In this document: piece after piece, positions 9,237 to 18,222 of the stretch
Position numbering within the stretch: position 1 is the stretch's first letter
Layout of the letters: each line of letters starts with the position of its first letter
From: CALGYY01 sp963678485
GTDB taxonomy: Bacteria > Bacteroidota > Bacteroidia > Bacteroidales > CAIWKO01
Length of the DNA stretch: 64,000 bases
Assembly: GCA_963678485.1 (NCBI GenBank)
Contig: OY782882.1
Span: 372,001-436,000, forward strand
Direction: 5' to 3'
The notes under the pieces: model-generated
Databases searched by the model: none
The model's input: only the letters and a program-made list of their open reading frames with translations
Told to the model about the DNA's origin: nothing
Position numbers and translations under genes: made by a program

Positions 9237-10433
9237 ATGGCAAACAGGGTTTTTATCACGGGAACGGGTGTATTTTCATCCATTGGTCTGGGCGTTGAAC
9301 AAACGCTGGCAGCCATGCTGCAAGGCAAAAGCGGCATTGGTCCCTTGCGGATATTGGAGACCTTGCACCACGAATTTCCGGTGGCAGAAGTCCCTTACAC
9401 CGATGCTGAACTATTTAAGCTCTCAGGACTGAGCGAGGATCTTCCGTTAACACGTACCACACTCATTGCCTACCTGGCTCTCAAAGAAGCCATCACTACT
9501 GCAGGATTGCAGCATATTGGCGATGAGCGTACCGGATTCATATCAGCCACTACCGTGGGCGGCATGGACAAGAAGGAAGTGTTTTACCACGAAGCAGCCG
9601 AAAGTCAGGAATGGCTCCGATATATCGATACACAGGATGTAGCGGCACATACCGAAGCATTGGCCGATTTATTCGGCTTTCGCGGATTTGTGACCACGGC
9701 ATCCACTGCATGTTCTTCAGGTGCCAATGCATTGATGCTGGGCGCCCGCATGATCAGGCAAGGCAAGCTTGACCGAGTGGTGGCTGGTGGAAATGAATGC
9801 CTCACCCGCTTCCATCTCAATGGCTTCAACAGCCTGATGATCCTCGATAAAGAACCTTGCAAACCCTTCGATCAAAACCGTGCTGGCATTACGCTGGGCG
9901 AAGGTGCCGGCTATCTGGTGCTCGAATCGGAAGAAGTTGTGATGCGTGAAGGCAAAAAAATACTTTGCGAACTCAGTGGTTATGGCAACAGCTGCGAGGC
10001 CTTCCACCCTACCGCTTCCTCGCCCGATGGCGTGGGTGCCTTCCTTGCAATGCAGGAAGCACTGAATATGGCCGGATTGCAGCCCTCACAAATTGATTAC
10101 ATCAACGCACACGGCACTGGCACCGATAGCAACGATATCTCCGAAGGCAACGCTATACAACGCTTGTTTGGCGATACAGTTCCACCGGTGAGTTCAACCA
10201 AGCCCTACACAGGACACACAACTAGTGGCGCGGGATCCATCGAAGCCATCCTTTGTATGTTGGCATTACAGGAAGGAATCCTATTCCCGAATCTGAACTT
10301 CCAGACTCAAATGACGGATCTGAACTTCAGTCCGGTGAAGGAACTAAGCAAAAAGGAATTGAAGCACGTACTCAGCAATTCCTTTGGTTTTGGTGGCAAT
10401 AACACCTGCATAATATTATCGAAATATCAATAA
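9237..10433 (+). CDS. beta-ketoacyl-ACP synthase, second active copy
   Basis: A 398-aa KS of the FabF/KAS II type with an intact triad: Cys159 (TASTACSSG), His292 (INAHGTGTDSND) and His327 (KPYTGHTTSGAG). The ATG at 9237 is preferred over the adjacent TTG at 9234. It is a second elongating enzyme of the polyene pathway and probably pairs with the Cys-less KS encoded next. The spacing to the ACP gene is 5 bp and to the next gene 41 bp. Confidence 0.9.
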   Translation: MANRVFITGTGVFSSIGLGVEQTLAAMLQGKSGIGPLRILETLHHEFPVAEVPYTDAELFKLSGLSEDLPLTRTTLIAYLALKEAITTAGLQHIGDERTGFISATTVGGMDKKEVFYHEAAESQEWLRYIDTQDVAAHTEALADLFGFRGFVTTASTACSSGANALMLGARMIRQGKLDRVVAGGNECLTRFHLNGFNSLMILDKEPCKPFDQNRAGITLGEGAGYLVLESEEVVMREGKKILCELSGYGNSCEAFHPTASSPDGVGAFLAMQEALNMAGLQPSQIDYINAHGTGTDSNDISEGNAIQRLFGDTVPPVSSTKPYTGHTTSGAGSIEAILCMLALQEGILFPNLNFQTQMTDLNFSPVKELSKKELKHVLSNSFGFGGNNTCIILSKYQ

Positions 10434-10474
10434 ATAACATATAGCGCAAGCTCTTACAGATCGAGGAAATCAAT

Positions 10475-11539
10475 ATGTCGGTATACATTCAAGGCACTAG
10501 TTGTATCTCTCCACAGTCATCTTTTTTATCCGAAGGATGGCAGGGTGCGCCTGTCAATTACGACACACGCTGGCTTTCCTGTATAGAGCCTGTTTACAAA
10601 GATCACATTAATCCTACGCTCGCACGCCGACTGAGTCGCTATATTAAAATGGGCGTCACCACGGCCCTTACAGCACTTAAGGATGCGAATGAGTGCATGC
10701 CACAGGCGATTATTACAGGCACAGGATTAGGTTCCACCGAAGACAACGAAAAGATACTCCTGGCCATGTACGAGAATCAGGAGCGGATGATTAACCCCAC
10801 ACACTTCATCCAGAGCACGCATAACACCATCAGTTCGCAAATCGCCATCATGTTGAAGTGTCATCACTACAACAACACTTACGTGCACAGAGGCTTCTCT
10901 TTTGAGAGCGCGTTACTGGATGGCATGTTACTGATTGCTGAAGGCAAATCAAACACAGCATTAATAGGTGGTGTGGACGCCATTACCGAAGGACATTATG
11001 TAAACTATGCGCGTATCAACCGCTGGAAAGCCAACACCAACGGGAGTTTGCAAATGCTCAGCACACCGGGCACGGGTGTTATACCCGGCGAAGGTTCTGC
11101 CCATTTTGTGATTGCGAAAGAAAAAACAGCCCAGACTTACGCAGCAATCAAAGCCCTGGAAATGCTCTACAAGCCTGAATCTACGGACAAAGTAACAGCA
11201 CGTCTCCGGCAGATGCTCACTGAAAATCATCTTGCACCCAACGACATCGACCTCGTAATTCTGGGAAACTGTGGAGAAGCCAATGGTGACCATTACTATG
11301 AAGAGATTGCTGCATCTATGTTTCCCGCCACAGCCATCGGCCATTTCAAACACCTCTGCGGCGAATACGAAACCGCCAGCGCCTTCGCCCTCTGGCTTGC
11401 CGCAACGATACTAAAAACACAGCACATCCCCGAAGGTGTATTGCAACAAGCAAACATCCCCTCCTCCATAAAGAATATCGTGATTTACAATCACCATCGC
11501 TCAGATCAGCATTCGTTGTATTTGCTGGAACGGGTGTAA
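10475..11539 (+). CDS. ketosynthase-like chain-length-factor protein lacking the active-site Cys
   Basis: A 354-aa thiolase-fold protein. At the position of the nucleophile it has YVHRGFSFESALLDG instead of a TACSSG-type sequence, and the first active-site His is replaced in VILGNCGEANGDHY. The second His region (AIGHFKHLCGEY) remains. This loss pattern is that of a chain-length factor or a decarboxylating KS partner, so it probably forms a heterodimer with the preceding KS. It is the last gene of the operon; the following DNA is minus-strand and AT-rich. Confidence 0.78.
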   Translation: MSVYIQGTSCISPQSSFLSEGWQGAPVNYDTRWLSCIEPVYKDHINPTLARRLSRYIKMGVTTALTALKDANECMPQAIITGTGLGSTEDNEKILLAMYENQERMINPTHFIQSTHNTISSQIAIMLKCHHYNNTYVHRGFSFESALLDGMLLIAEGKSNTALIGGVDAITEGHYVNYARINRWKANTNGSLQMLSTPGTGVIPGEGSAHFVIAKEKTAQTYAAIKALEMLYKPESTDKVTARLRQMLTENHLAPNDIDLVILGNCGEANGDHYYEEIAASMFPATAIGHFKHLCGEYETASAFALWLAATILKTQHIPEGVLQQANIPSSIKNIVIYNHHRSDQHSLYLLERV

Positions 11540-11564
11540 GAATCTTTCTTCAATAAGTAGCAAC

Positions 11565-11711
11565 TTATAACATATCAGGAAACTGAGGTTTGCTGATGAT
11601 GAATTCTATAACATCATTTTGCAAACCCGCAGCAGGACTTTTCTTAATGATGAGTCCTCTGCTTGGAGTGTGAACTACTATTGGGATTTTGAGCGATTTT
11701 AAGAAACTGTA
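11565..11711 (-). pseudogene. C-terminal fragment of an unidentified gene
   Basis: Read leftward, a frame beginning about 30 bp past the stop of the TPR gene encodes roughly 48 residues that look protein-like, including LKSLKIPIVVHTPSRGLIIK and VIEFIISKPQFPDM, and ends at TAA (11567-11565). There is no start codon. The same bases can fold as GGTTTGC/GCAAACC around 11588-11630. I do not recognise the family. It is probably a decayed gene end left at the junction with the pigment operon. Confidence 0.3.
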
Positions 11712-11741
11712 AAGCCGTTCCCAAAATATTTTAAAACAGCA

Positions 11742-12878
11742 TCAATTTCTAATTGTCGAGGCATCAGGCTTCAAATCTCCATTCAATATTTGAATAAGGT
11801 TTTCCTTTAATATCGAATAATCGAAATCATCATCAAATATATATGACCAATATGAATAGTGATTATTGTTTTTAATGAGAGCCAAAATGTATTTACCGTT
11901 TGTCATTCTAACAGCTGAGCTACTCTCTGCTTGAATGTAATACTCCACGTTTCCATTATTATCGGTTACATAAAATCTGTATTTGATTGTTATCAAACCC
12001 TCGTTTATCTCATCAAAAAACTCATACGACATTATGAGTTTATCGTTCCAAAAAAACTGATCAAAAGCATACATCTCCTTCATGATTTCGGGCAGTTTAT
12101 TCTTTTTATGTAAGGCATACAACTGCTTCTTGTAGTCAAGCGTCTCAGCATACTTTTGCTGAGAATATAAGGCCTGAATCAATTTTGCTATTACCTGATA
12201 ATCCTCCGGGAATTTTATCAAATACGATTTAAACGTTTGTTCAGCCTTACTACCTTGATGTGATAATAATTGTGATAATCCCACATTATACCAGGCTACT
12301 TTGTATCCTTCAGAATCTTTATCTTCGAATTGCATCAGGCATTTATAAACCCTTTCTGCCTTTACATAATTTTTGATTTGCGAATATTGAAATCCAAGCT
12401 CATCAAGCACATCGATATTTGAAGAGTCGATTTCAAAGGCCAATTCTAAATTTATTATAGCGGAGTCCGTCTTCCCCATATCTATATACACCTTTGATTT
12501 CCCGAAGTAGAAGTCCGGCTCATCTGGAAGCAATTCAATAGCCTTATTGATATTTACCAAAGCATCGCCATAACGCTTCATGTAGTATTGTGTCATCCCT
12601 TTATAATAGTACATATCAAAATCTACAGGCCCCTTCTCAATCGCAGATGAAAGATACTTCAATGCGTTTTCATCATCCTCAAGCATAAAATAGGACATTC
12701 CAATATAATAGATAACCTTAGCCTCTAGTATTTCCGAAGAATTTGCATATTTCTTAATTATGCTTTTGTACTCTTCATTATTATACTCAGCCCGAATAGT
12801 TTCAACATCAACATTCGTCTGCGCATAAGCCATGAATGCCAGAAAAAAACAACATATAAAGGTCGCAATTGCTCTCAT
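11742..12878 (-). CDS. secreted TPR-repeat protein
   Basis: A 378-aa protein with a signal peptide (cleavage near AYAQ, residue 20) and TPR motifs over about residues 35-240, for example YYIGMSYFMLEDDENALKYL and DMYYYKGMTQYYMKRYGDAL. The C-terminal 130 residues are a separate, non-TPR domain I do not recognise. It is probably periplasmic and mediates protein contacts. It begins the leftward accessory block; GC is much lower than in the pigment operon next to it. Confidence 0.7.
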   Translation of the reverse strand: MRAIATFICCFFLAFMAYAQTNVDVETIRAEYNNEEYKSIIKKYANSSEILEAKVIYYIGMSYFMLEDDENALKYLSSAIEKGPVDFDMYYYKGMTQYYMKRYGDALVNINKAIELLPDEPDFYFGKSKVYIDMGKTDSAIINLELAFEIDSSNIDVLDELGFQYSQIKNYVKAERVYKCLMQFEDKDSEGYKVAWYNVGLSQLLSHQGSKAEQTFKSYLIKFPEDYQVIAKLIQALYSQQKYAETLDYKKQLYALHKKNKLPEIMKEMYAFDQFFWNDKLIMSYEFFDEINEGLITIKYRFYVTDNNGNVEYYIQAESSSAVRMTNGKYILALIKNNNHYSYWSYIFDDDFDYSILKENLIQILNGDLKPDASTIRN

Positions 12879-13082
12879 ATATAGAACTTTTAGGAATGGT
12901 AATATCTACGAATACCATTTATCAAATATAAGAAATTTATGTCTGTGCTTTTCTTCAAATCCCCAATCTTATATCCATACGAATTAATAGGGAACCACAC
13001 ATCATCCGCTGATAATACACAACCCATATCTTCTTTTAGTCACCCAAGTATGTTCTTTGCAATTCGTAACTATTTCTTTTTA

Positions 13083-13760
13083 TTAAATCTCTATTCTAAA
13101 ACTTCTGGTAATCGCAAGGGCACTATCTCCAGCGCTCCATGTCTCATATTTTATATTAAGAAAATCTCCCTCTATAAACGTACTATCAATAGCAAGAGTA
13201 GGCGTTCGGATAAACATGGACTTGGGCTTAAGTTCAAGTGTTTGTTGTTGTCCGGTTTCCAAATTTCGAACATGAATAATATCTTTATAATCATCCCCAA
13301 AGATCAAATAATTGCCAATGCAATTAATAAAATAATCTTCCTCGAACACCGCATCTTTTACATTTTTTGGGAATACGATTACATAGTATTCAAGAGGAGC
13401 CGGGTTTCCTCCACTGGAAGTACAAAGAACATTATTAAAGACCAGATAATTCTTCGTCTCCGAATAGTATTTTGGCACATCATCCCAAAGCCCCGACAAC
13501 GGAATGTATTCGCAAGTATACAGAGTATCAAAGATGCGTTGATAGTTGCGATCACCCCAGGCAATTTTATATCCGCCCTTAAAAGAAATATATTTAATCA
13601 TGGTTCCTAAAGGCGTAATGGTGTCTTTTTGGCGACACATCTCCTGCCCCAGAGAATCATCTTTTGAGACTTGTGCACTGGATTCGCGTTTCTGATTTGT
13701 ACTGATATCATTGCAACCACAGACAATAACCAGAAACAGTATAATAACAAAATATCTCAT
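13083..13760 (-). CDS. putative lipoprotein of unknown function
   Basis: A 225-aa protein with a short hydrophobic signal and lipobox VCGC, so Cys16 is the likely lipidated residue. The rest is beta-strand-rich without a recognised domain. It lies in a series of leftward, separately spaced secreted genes. No plus-strand gene is credible in the overlapping frame. Confidence 0.55.
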   Translation of the reverse strand: MRYFVIILFLVIVCGCNDISTNQKRESSAQVSKDDSLGQEMCRQKDTITPLGTMIKYISFKGGYKIAWGDRNYQRIFDTLYTCEYIPLSGLWDDVPKYYSETKNYLVFNNVLCTSSGGNPAPLEYYVIVFPKNVKDAVFEEDYFINCIGNYLIFGDDYKDIIHVRNLETGQQQTLELKPKSMFIRTPTLAIDSTFIEGDFLNIKYETWSAGDSALAITRSFRIEI

Positions 13761-13924
13761 TTATCAGCACCTTATTATTTGACTTCTAAAAATGCATATA
13801 CATCACTGATGCTCACTCCTCCAAATAAACACATACAGCGATTCATTTGTGATGCTCTTCAACCGGCGATCCTGGCCAATATTTATCATCGACATATTCC
13901 GCTATATTCAAATTATCTCTATAT

Positions 13925-14422
13925 TTATCCACGCCCATTAAATACAAGTTCTCGGAATTTTAAGGATTTCAAATTGAATAATATCCCCCAGAAGTTATAT
14001 CCTCCATCACAAACCTTATAAGCCACTTTTGAGAAATCAATATTTCTTATTAGATAATCCTTTTCTCCTCCTGCAGGAAACGCATTAATGTAAATGTATT
14101 TATGTTTGTGAATTAAAACGCCCAAATATTGAAAACTGAAGTATTTTAGACTATCAACAGTTTCCCTGTCCCCATGCCCTTTCAAGGATTTAACTCTATA
14201 TATTTTATTGAAATTCCTTTCAAGAACTTTAATATCAAATTCAGAAGGCTTCCAATATCCATCAATATGCTTTGGGGTGCACCGAGAGCATTGCCGAAGC
14301 ATTTCCTTGCCAATACTTGTATCAACAACGATACTATATTTAGGTGTAAAGTTATGCTTTTGACAAAATGAGTATTGATTCATTACAACAAGTATGCATA
14401 TTAACATTATACACTGTTTCAT
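13925..14422 (-). CDS. secreted hypothetical protein
   Basis: A 165-aa protein with an N-terminal signal peptide (hydrophobic to about residue 20, YSFCQ). A CSRCTPKH motif near residue 42 and six Cys in all, including the signal, leave open a small metal- or disulfide-stabilised fold. I do not recognise the family. It ends 164 bp from the lipoprotein gene, and no attC-type palindrome separates them. Confidence 0.5.
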   Translation of the reverse strand: MKQCIMLICILVVMNQYSFCQKHNFTPKYSIVVDTSIGKEMLRQCSRCTPKHIDGYWKPSEFDIKVLERNFNKIYRVKSLKGHGDRETVDSLKYFSFQYLGVLIHKHKYIYINAFPAGGEKDYLIRNIDFSKVAYKVCDGGYNFWGILFNLKSLKFRELVFNGRG

Positions 14423-14613
14423 ATTACTCCTGATTTATTATTGGTCAATGGACATTTGATAAAGTCTTCGAAGATTATTATTATTAGTGAAGAATCCTTG
14501 CATCTCCACCACTTCTCCAGAGGGAAACGGCTTCATGCAATTGGATTAATAAACAAAATATTCCAATAGCTCACTACTCCAATGATCCCTTACTTAGAAA
14601 CATGCTGTTTTTA

Positions 14614-15174
14614 TCAAAAAGCGGTTTTATTCATTTTTATTTTACTATTGAGTTGTTCTCCTATACTCCTCCCATCAAACATTTTATCCGTGGCGTGCTG
14701 AATAATAAAATACAAATTCATTGATTTTCCATCATCAAATGTTGCTTCAAGAATATCAAGGAAATTTCCGTATTTATCACGCCCTGAGCCCATAGTTCCT
14801 ATATTGGCTCCAATATATTTATATATATAGCCTTGGCCATCTATGGAACCTAAAGCAAACATAGGTGTTTCAGGGGTTTTCCCGTCACCACTAAAACGCA
14901 TTGCTTGATAAATTCGATGTTCTTGATATAAATAATAATCAGCACTATCGTTCTGTCCAAGCTTATAAGATGAAAAGGCCTTTTCAAATAAAATCTGCAC
15001 ACTTAGAGGATGTGTATTAAGAAATCTGCTTGCACTTTTTAATCCCTTATGAAATTTTCCTTCTCCATTCATAGAATATATTTCTTTTTCAATATCAAAA
15101 TCTTGGTAAGGTTTATAATTTGAATTGGCTGTATTATTCAAAGAAATTGACTTTAGCAAAATTTCATTCTTCAT
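14614..15174 (-). CDS. DUF4919-like protein lacking its N-terminus
   Basis: A 186-aa protein resembling the DUF4919 core: YKPYQDFDIEKEIYS, a TPR-like helix pair (KGLKSASRFLNTHPLSVQIL) and the diagnostic SGDGKTPETPMFALGSI. Family members I know begin with a signal peptide and about 60 more residues, which are missing here. The frame starts 25 bp after the RelA/SpoT gene stop, so the truncation point coincides with the edge of the NACHT-RelA module. It may be non-functional, or translated as the third gene of that operon. Confidence 0.5.
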   Translation of the reverse strand: MKNEILLKSISLNNTANSNYKPYQDFDIEKEIYSMNGEGKFHKGLKSASRFLNTHPLSVQILFEKAFSSYKLGQNDSADYYLYQEHRIYQAMRFSGDGKTPETPMFALGSIDGQGYIYKYIGANIGTMGSGRDKYGNFLDILEATFDDGKSMNLYFIIQHATDKMFDGRSIGEQLNSKIKMNKTAF

Positions 15175-15199
15175 TAAATATCAATTTCCGCAGCTAACT

Positions 15200-16081
15200 C
15201 TATTGTTTGAAAAGCTTTTTATTACTTTTCAAGTAATCTGGAGCCAAAATAGAAATTCGTACATCTTTTAAACAATAGGCATTTATAATGTGCATCAAAT
15301 TATTCAATGTTAAAGGTACTCTTAAGCCATCAACAAAAATTCTATTAAGAATTAAAGACCTATCAGTTTTATATAGTTCTTTTGATAAATCTTTATCATT
15401 ACCAAGTATTTCAATAATTCTAGCATCAAGTTGAGAATCCTTAAATCTGAGTCTAAATTTATTACGTAACATTGCATTCCAATTGCTATTTTTAAAATGA
15501 TAATAAGATAACTTTTCAAAAATTGACATTATAGTCCAATCACTTGTCACTAAAGAAGCGTAAACACCATTTAATATATGAGAGATATCCGAATTTCCTT
15601 CCCAATCATTTTTACATTTATAACGTAGATCATGCTCTACCTCGTGCCATCCTTCTGATAATACAGTCCGTAATTGAACTTCATAGGTTGAGTCAATATT
15701 ATTATATTTTGAAATCGCTAAATCGGTTGCTTCCTTTGCATCCTCATCTGTCATTTTACAAATCAAATTTATTCGCTGTGGTTCAAATTTATTCACACTT
15801 AGTTCATCAACCGTCTCATCGATAAAATTGAATTTCTTTTTTATTGCATTATAAACAATAGGCAAATCATCGTCAAAATACACTGTTATCCTAATCCCAA
15901 TTAAATCTTGCATTTTTTTGCATCCACTACTGAGCGCATAATTCTTTGTTATAAGCTTCCTTTCAATTGATTCGACCGATTTTGCTCTAGCAAATATTCT
16001 ATAGAATATTCCGCTTCTTTGCAATTCATCCTCAATCCTATAACTAATGTCGCGTGCCAAGCGTTCAAGTCCTAAATTCAT
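15200..16081 (-). CDS. RelA/SpoT-domain nucleotide pyrophosphokinase-like protein
   Basis: A 293-aa soluble protein whose residues 25-160 match the RelA/SpoT synthetase fold: RAKSxxSxxxK (R32, K34, S35, K42), DLIGIR (D59-R64) with D70-D72 downstream, YEVQLRT (E134, Q136, R138) and GWHEVEHDLRYK (E147, H150, K155). The usual G-loop GY-R-S/A-x-H that stacks the acceptor nucleotide is absent; FEPQRINLIC stands in its place. The last 130 residues are an unrecognised helical domain. No hydrolase or TGS domain is present. The start ATG overlaps the NACHT stop (ATGA), so it is translationally coupled and probably the effector of that sensor. Confidence 0.82.
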   Translation of the reverse strand: MNLGLERLARDISYRIEDELQRSGIFYRIFARAKSVESIERKLITKNYALSSGCKKMQDLIGIRITVYFDDDLPIVYNAIKKKFNFIDETVDELSVNKFEPQRINLICKMTDEDAKEATDLAISKYNNIDSTYEVQLRTVLSEGWHEVEHDLRYKCKNDWEGNSDISHILNGVYASLVTSDWTIMSIFEKLSYYHFKNSNWNAMLRNKFRLRFKDSQLDARIIEILGNDKDLSKELYKTDRSLILNRIFVDGLRVPLTLNNLMHIINAYCLKDVRISILAPDYLKSNKKLFKQ

Positions 16082-18222
16082 AATTTTGAGATTCTTTCTT
16101 TTACATATTGCACTTTATTTATTTCAATATAGACATCAAAACCAATAACCTTTATTATCTTTTCTTTTTCAAGCTTTTCAATAATTGACGCAGCTATTCT
16201 CTTATCAGTTTTTTCGAACTTTTTCATTAGGTAAAGAAGCCTTTGCGTTTTGCGTTCATTATTCATTGTGAATAATTCTCTTAAAATAACGTTCTCAATT
16301 CGCTCAAGTTCATTTCGCTCTGTTTCATTATTATCAATATATGACAACACTGAGCAATCGATCTGAGTACATTTAATAAGAATCGAATTATTGTAATCAT
16401 TTAAATACTCAATAGTATTTGTACTACATTTATCGAAACTACATTCAATAAAACTTACAGATTCAAGAGCATCTGAATGAAATTCACAATTTTTAAATTT
16501 ACAATTAATAAATACTGATGAAGCTATCTTATATTCAGAATTAAATGCAATCTTAAAAATATTAAGTGAATTAAATATAGTCTGTTCATAAGATCGTTCA
16601 ATTTTCCCTTTTAATGTGGTGTCAAATGAAAACAATGTACTTTTTTCAAACCTATCTTTTAATGCCTCAATTTTATTCCATAATATTTCTTTATTATCCT
16701 TATTTTGCACACGATATGCAGTTGCTCCAAGCTCAACCATATACGAAGAAAATGTTTTCTCAATTTCTTTAGGGGATAATTCGCTCATTATTTCACCAAT
16801 GAAAATACCAAATACAAACTCATTAATAAAACCAATTTCCGTTTCTTCTTTACCTTTTCTATCCAATAAAGCATGAGTAATTAATTTATCTGCTAGCCAT
16901 TCAATATTTTTATCATTGGGATAAAGCTTTAAAGCGTCCTCTAATATTATTCTATTTTCATCAATAATTATTTCTCTAAAGAAAGGTCTCTCAGCAGAAG
17001 AAAGGTCAAATTTAATAAGCAATTTCACCACATTTTTAAAAATAGAATATTGATTTTCTGCGCTTATTTTTAATTCTTGTCTTATTATTTCTCTTTCTAA
17101 TAAAGAAGTAAAATATTTATTTATTATTGAATCTGGTTCATCTACATGCTCTGAAAATTCATTTAATTTCAAATTTCTTAGATACGTTAACAAGACAGGA
17201 TTTGCAATATATTCAACAGGAAATTGATATTGCTTTATTAAATCATTTTTGCTTTTATCCAACCAATCCTTTATTCTTGGCACCTCAATCGAAAACCTTG
17301 TAACATCAAATTCATTATTCCATTTTTGAAACCAATTATTAAAATCTTCGCCAGCAAATATTGCAGTTTTCCTTGATGTTAAAACGATCTTTGCATTATC
17401 CTTCAATAGGTGACCAATTGTGTCAAGCATGGTTTCAACTTCACCAAAAACTTTTTCTTTTTCAGAAACAATAATTTCTGATTTATTTAACAATTCATCA
17501 AATCCATCTATTATCAAGGGAATTCTACCAGTACGAACTTCATGAGTTACTAATGTTGAATCTAAAAATGGATACTCTCTATCTATTTCATCCAATAAGA
17601 TATATCGAAAAATATTTGCTCCTCGATTTCTAGATAATACAGTCATTAGAGGATTTTCGCATAAATTACAATCAAGTAATTTTTTAAGTATTTCATAGGC
17701 AGTACAAGTTTTACCATATCCTGCTGATGCTTCAATTATTATAAGTTGTGGTTTCGAAATACGAAATCTATCTAATATTCTACTGAGTAAATCATTAGAA
17801 TTAACTGGTTCATTATTTATACTGTAAGGCGAATCAATGTATTCATATCTAAACCCTCCATTTAGCCTTTTTTGAGTGCTAATAAAATTATTATATAATG
17901 CCGTTATTCTCTTTTTCGTTGCTTCATAAGCAAAAAAGCTCCTATACAATTCAGTAGCAACTTCATTTTCATTATTGTAATTCTTTATCTGAGTAGCAAA
18001 ACCTCCATCACCATATTCTGTTTTGATTTGCTTACATAATTCCAGTGTCGCAGAAGAATTATCTAAAGGAACTATGTCTGCACCGAAATACCTACCCTGT
18101 TCATATAGATATAAACATACATTATCGCCTTTGTTTTTCTTCTTGTAGCCATACTTTGAATATAGTCTGTCTATTTCCTCAACATTAAGTTTCATAATTA
18201 ATTTGTTAGTTAATTCAAACAT
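16078..18222 (-). CDS. NACHT-type STAND NTPase with pentapeptide-like C-terminal region
   Basis: A 714-aa protein; an alternative start is Met10 (18195). Residues 1-130 form an unrecognised N-terminal domain (EQGRYFGADIVPL is notable). A NACHT P-loop follows at EASAGYGKT (164-172), with Walker B PLIIDGFDELL (235-245) and sensor-like KIVLTSRK (about 280). The middle is helical. About residues 570-620 read like pentapeptide repeats (FINCKFKNCEF, SFIECSFDKC). The end looks winged-helix-like. Bacterial NACHT proteins are known phage-sensing switches. Here the only coupled partner is the RelA/SpoT gene, so ligand-triggered nucleotide signalling or toxicity is inferred. Codon use is very AT-rich. 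Confidence 0.85.
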   Translation of the reverse strand: MFELTNKLIMKLNVEEIDRLYSKYGYKKKNKGDNVCLYLYEQGRYFGADIVPLDNSSATLELCKQIKTEYGDGGFATQIKNYNNENEVATELYRSFFAYEATKKRITALYNNFISTQKRLNGGFRYEYIDSPYSINNEPVNSNDLLSRILDRFRISKPQLIIIEASAGYGKTCTAYEILKKLLDCNLCENPLMTVLSRNRGANIFRYILLDEIDREYPFLDSTLVTHEVRTGRIPLIIDGFDELLNKSEIIVSEKEKVFGEVETMLDTIGHLLKDNAKIVLTSRKTAIFAGEDFNNWFQKWNNEFDVTRFSIEVPRIKDWLDKSKNDLIKQYQFPVEYIANPVLLTYLRNLKLNEFSEHVDEPDSIINKYFTSLLEREIIRQELKISAENQYSIFKNVVKLLIKFDLSSAERPFFREIIIDENRIILEDALKLYPNDKNIEWLADKLITHALLDRKGKEETEIGFINEFVFGIFIGEIMSELSPKEIEKTFSSYMVELGATAYRVQNKDNKEILWNKIEALKDRFEKSTLFSFDTTLKGKIERSYEQTIFNSLNIFKIAFNSEYKIASSVFINCKFKNCEFHSDALESVSFIECSFDKCSTNTIEYLNDYNNSILIKCTQIDCSVLSYIDNNETERNELERIENVILRELFTMNNERKTQRLLYLMKKFEKTDKRIAASIIEKLEKEKIIKVIGFDVYIEINKVQYVKERISKL

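Noticed and set aside
12939..13610. 223-codon plus-strand frame
   Set aside because: It lies opposite the lipoprotein gene, which has a signal peptide and lipobox; the plus-strand translation is of odd composition with no domain.
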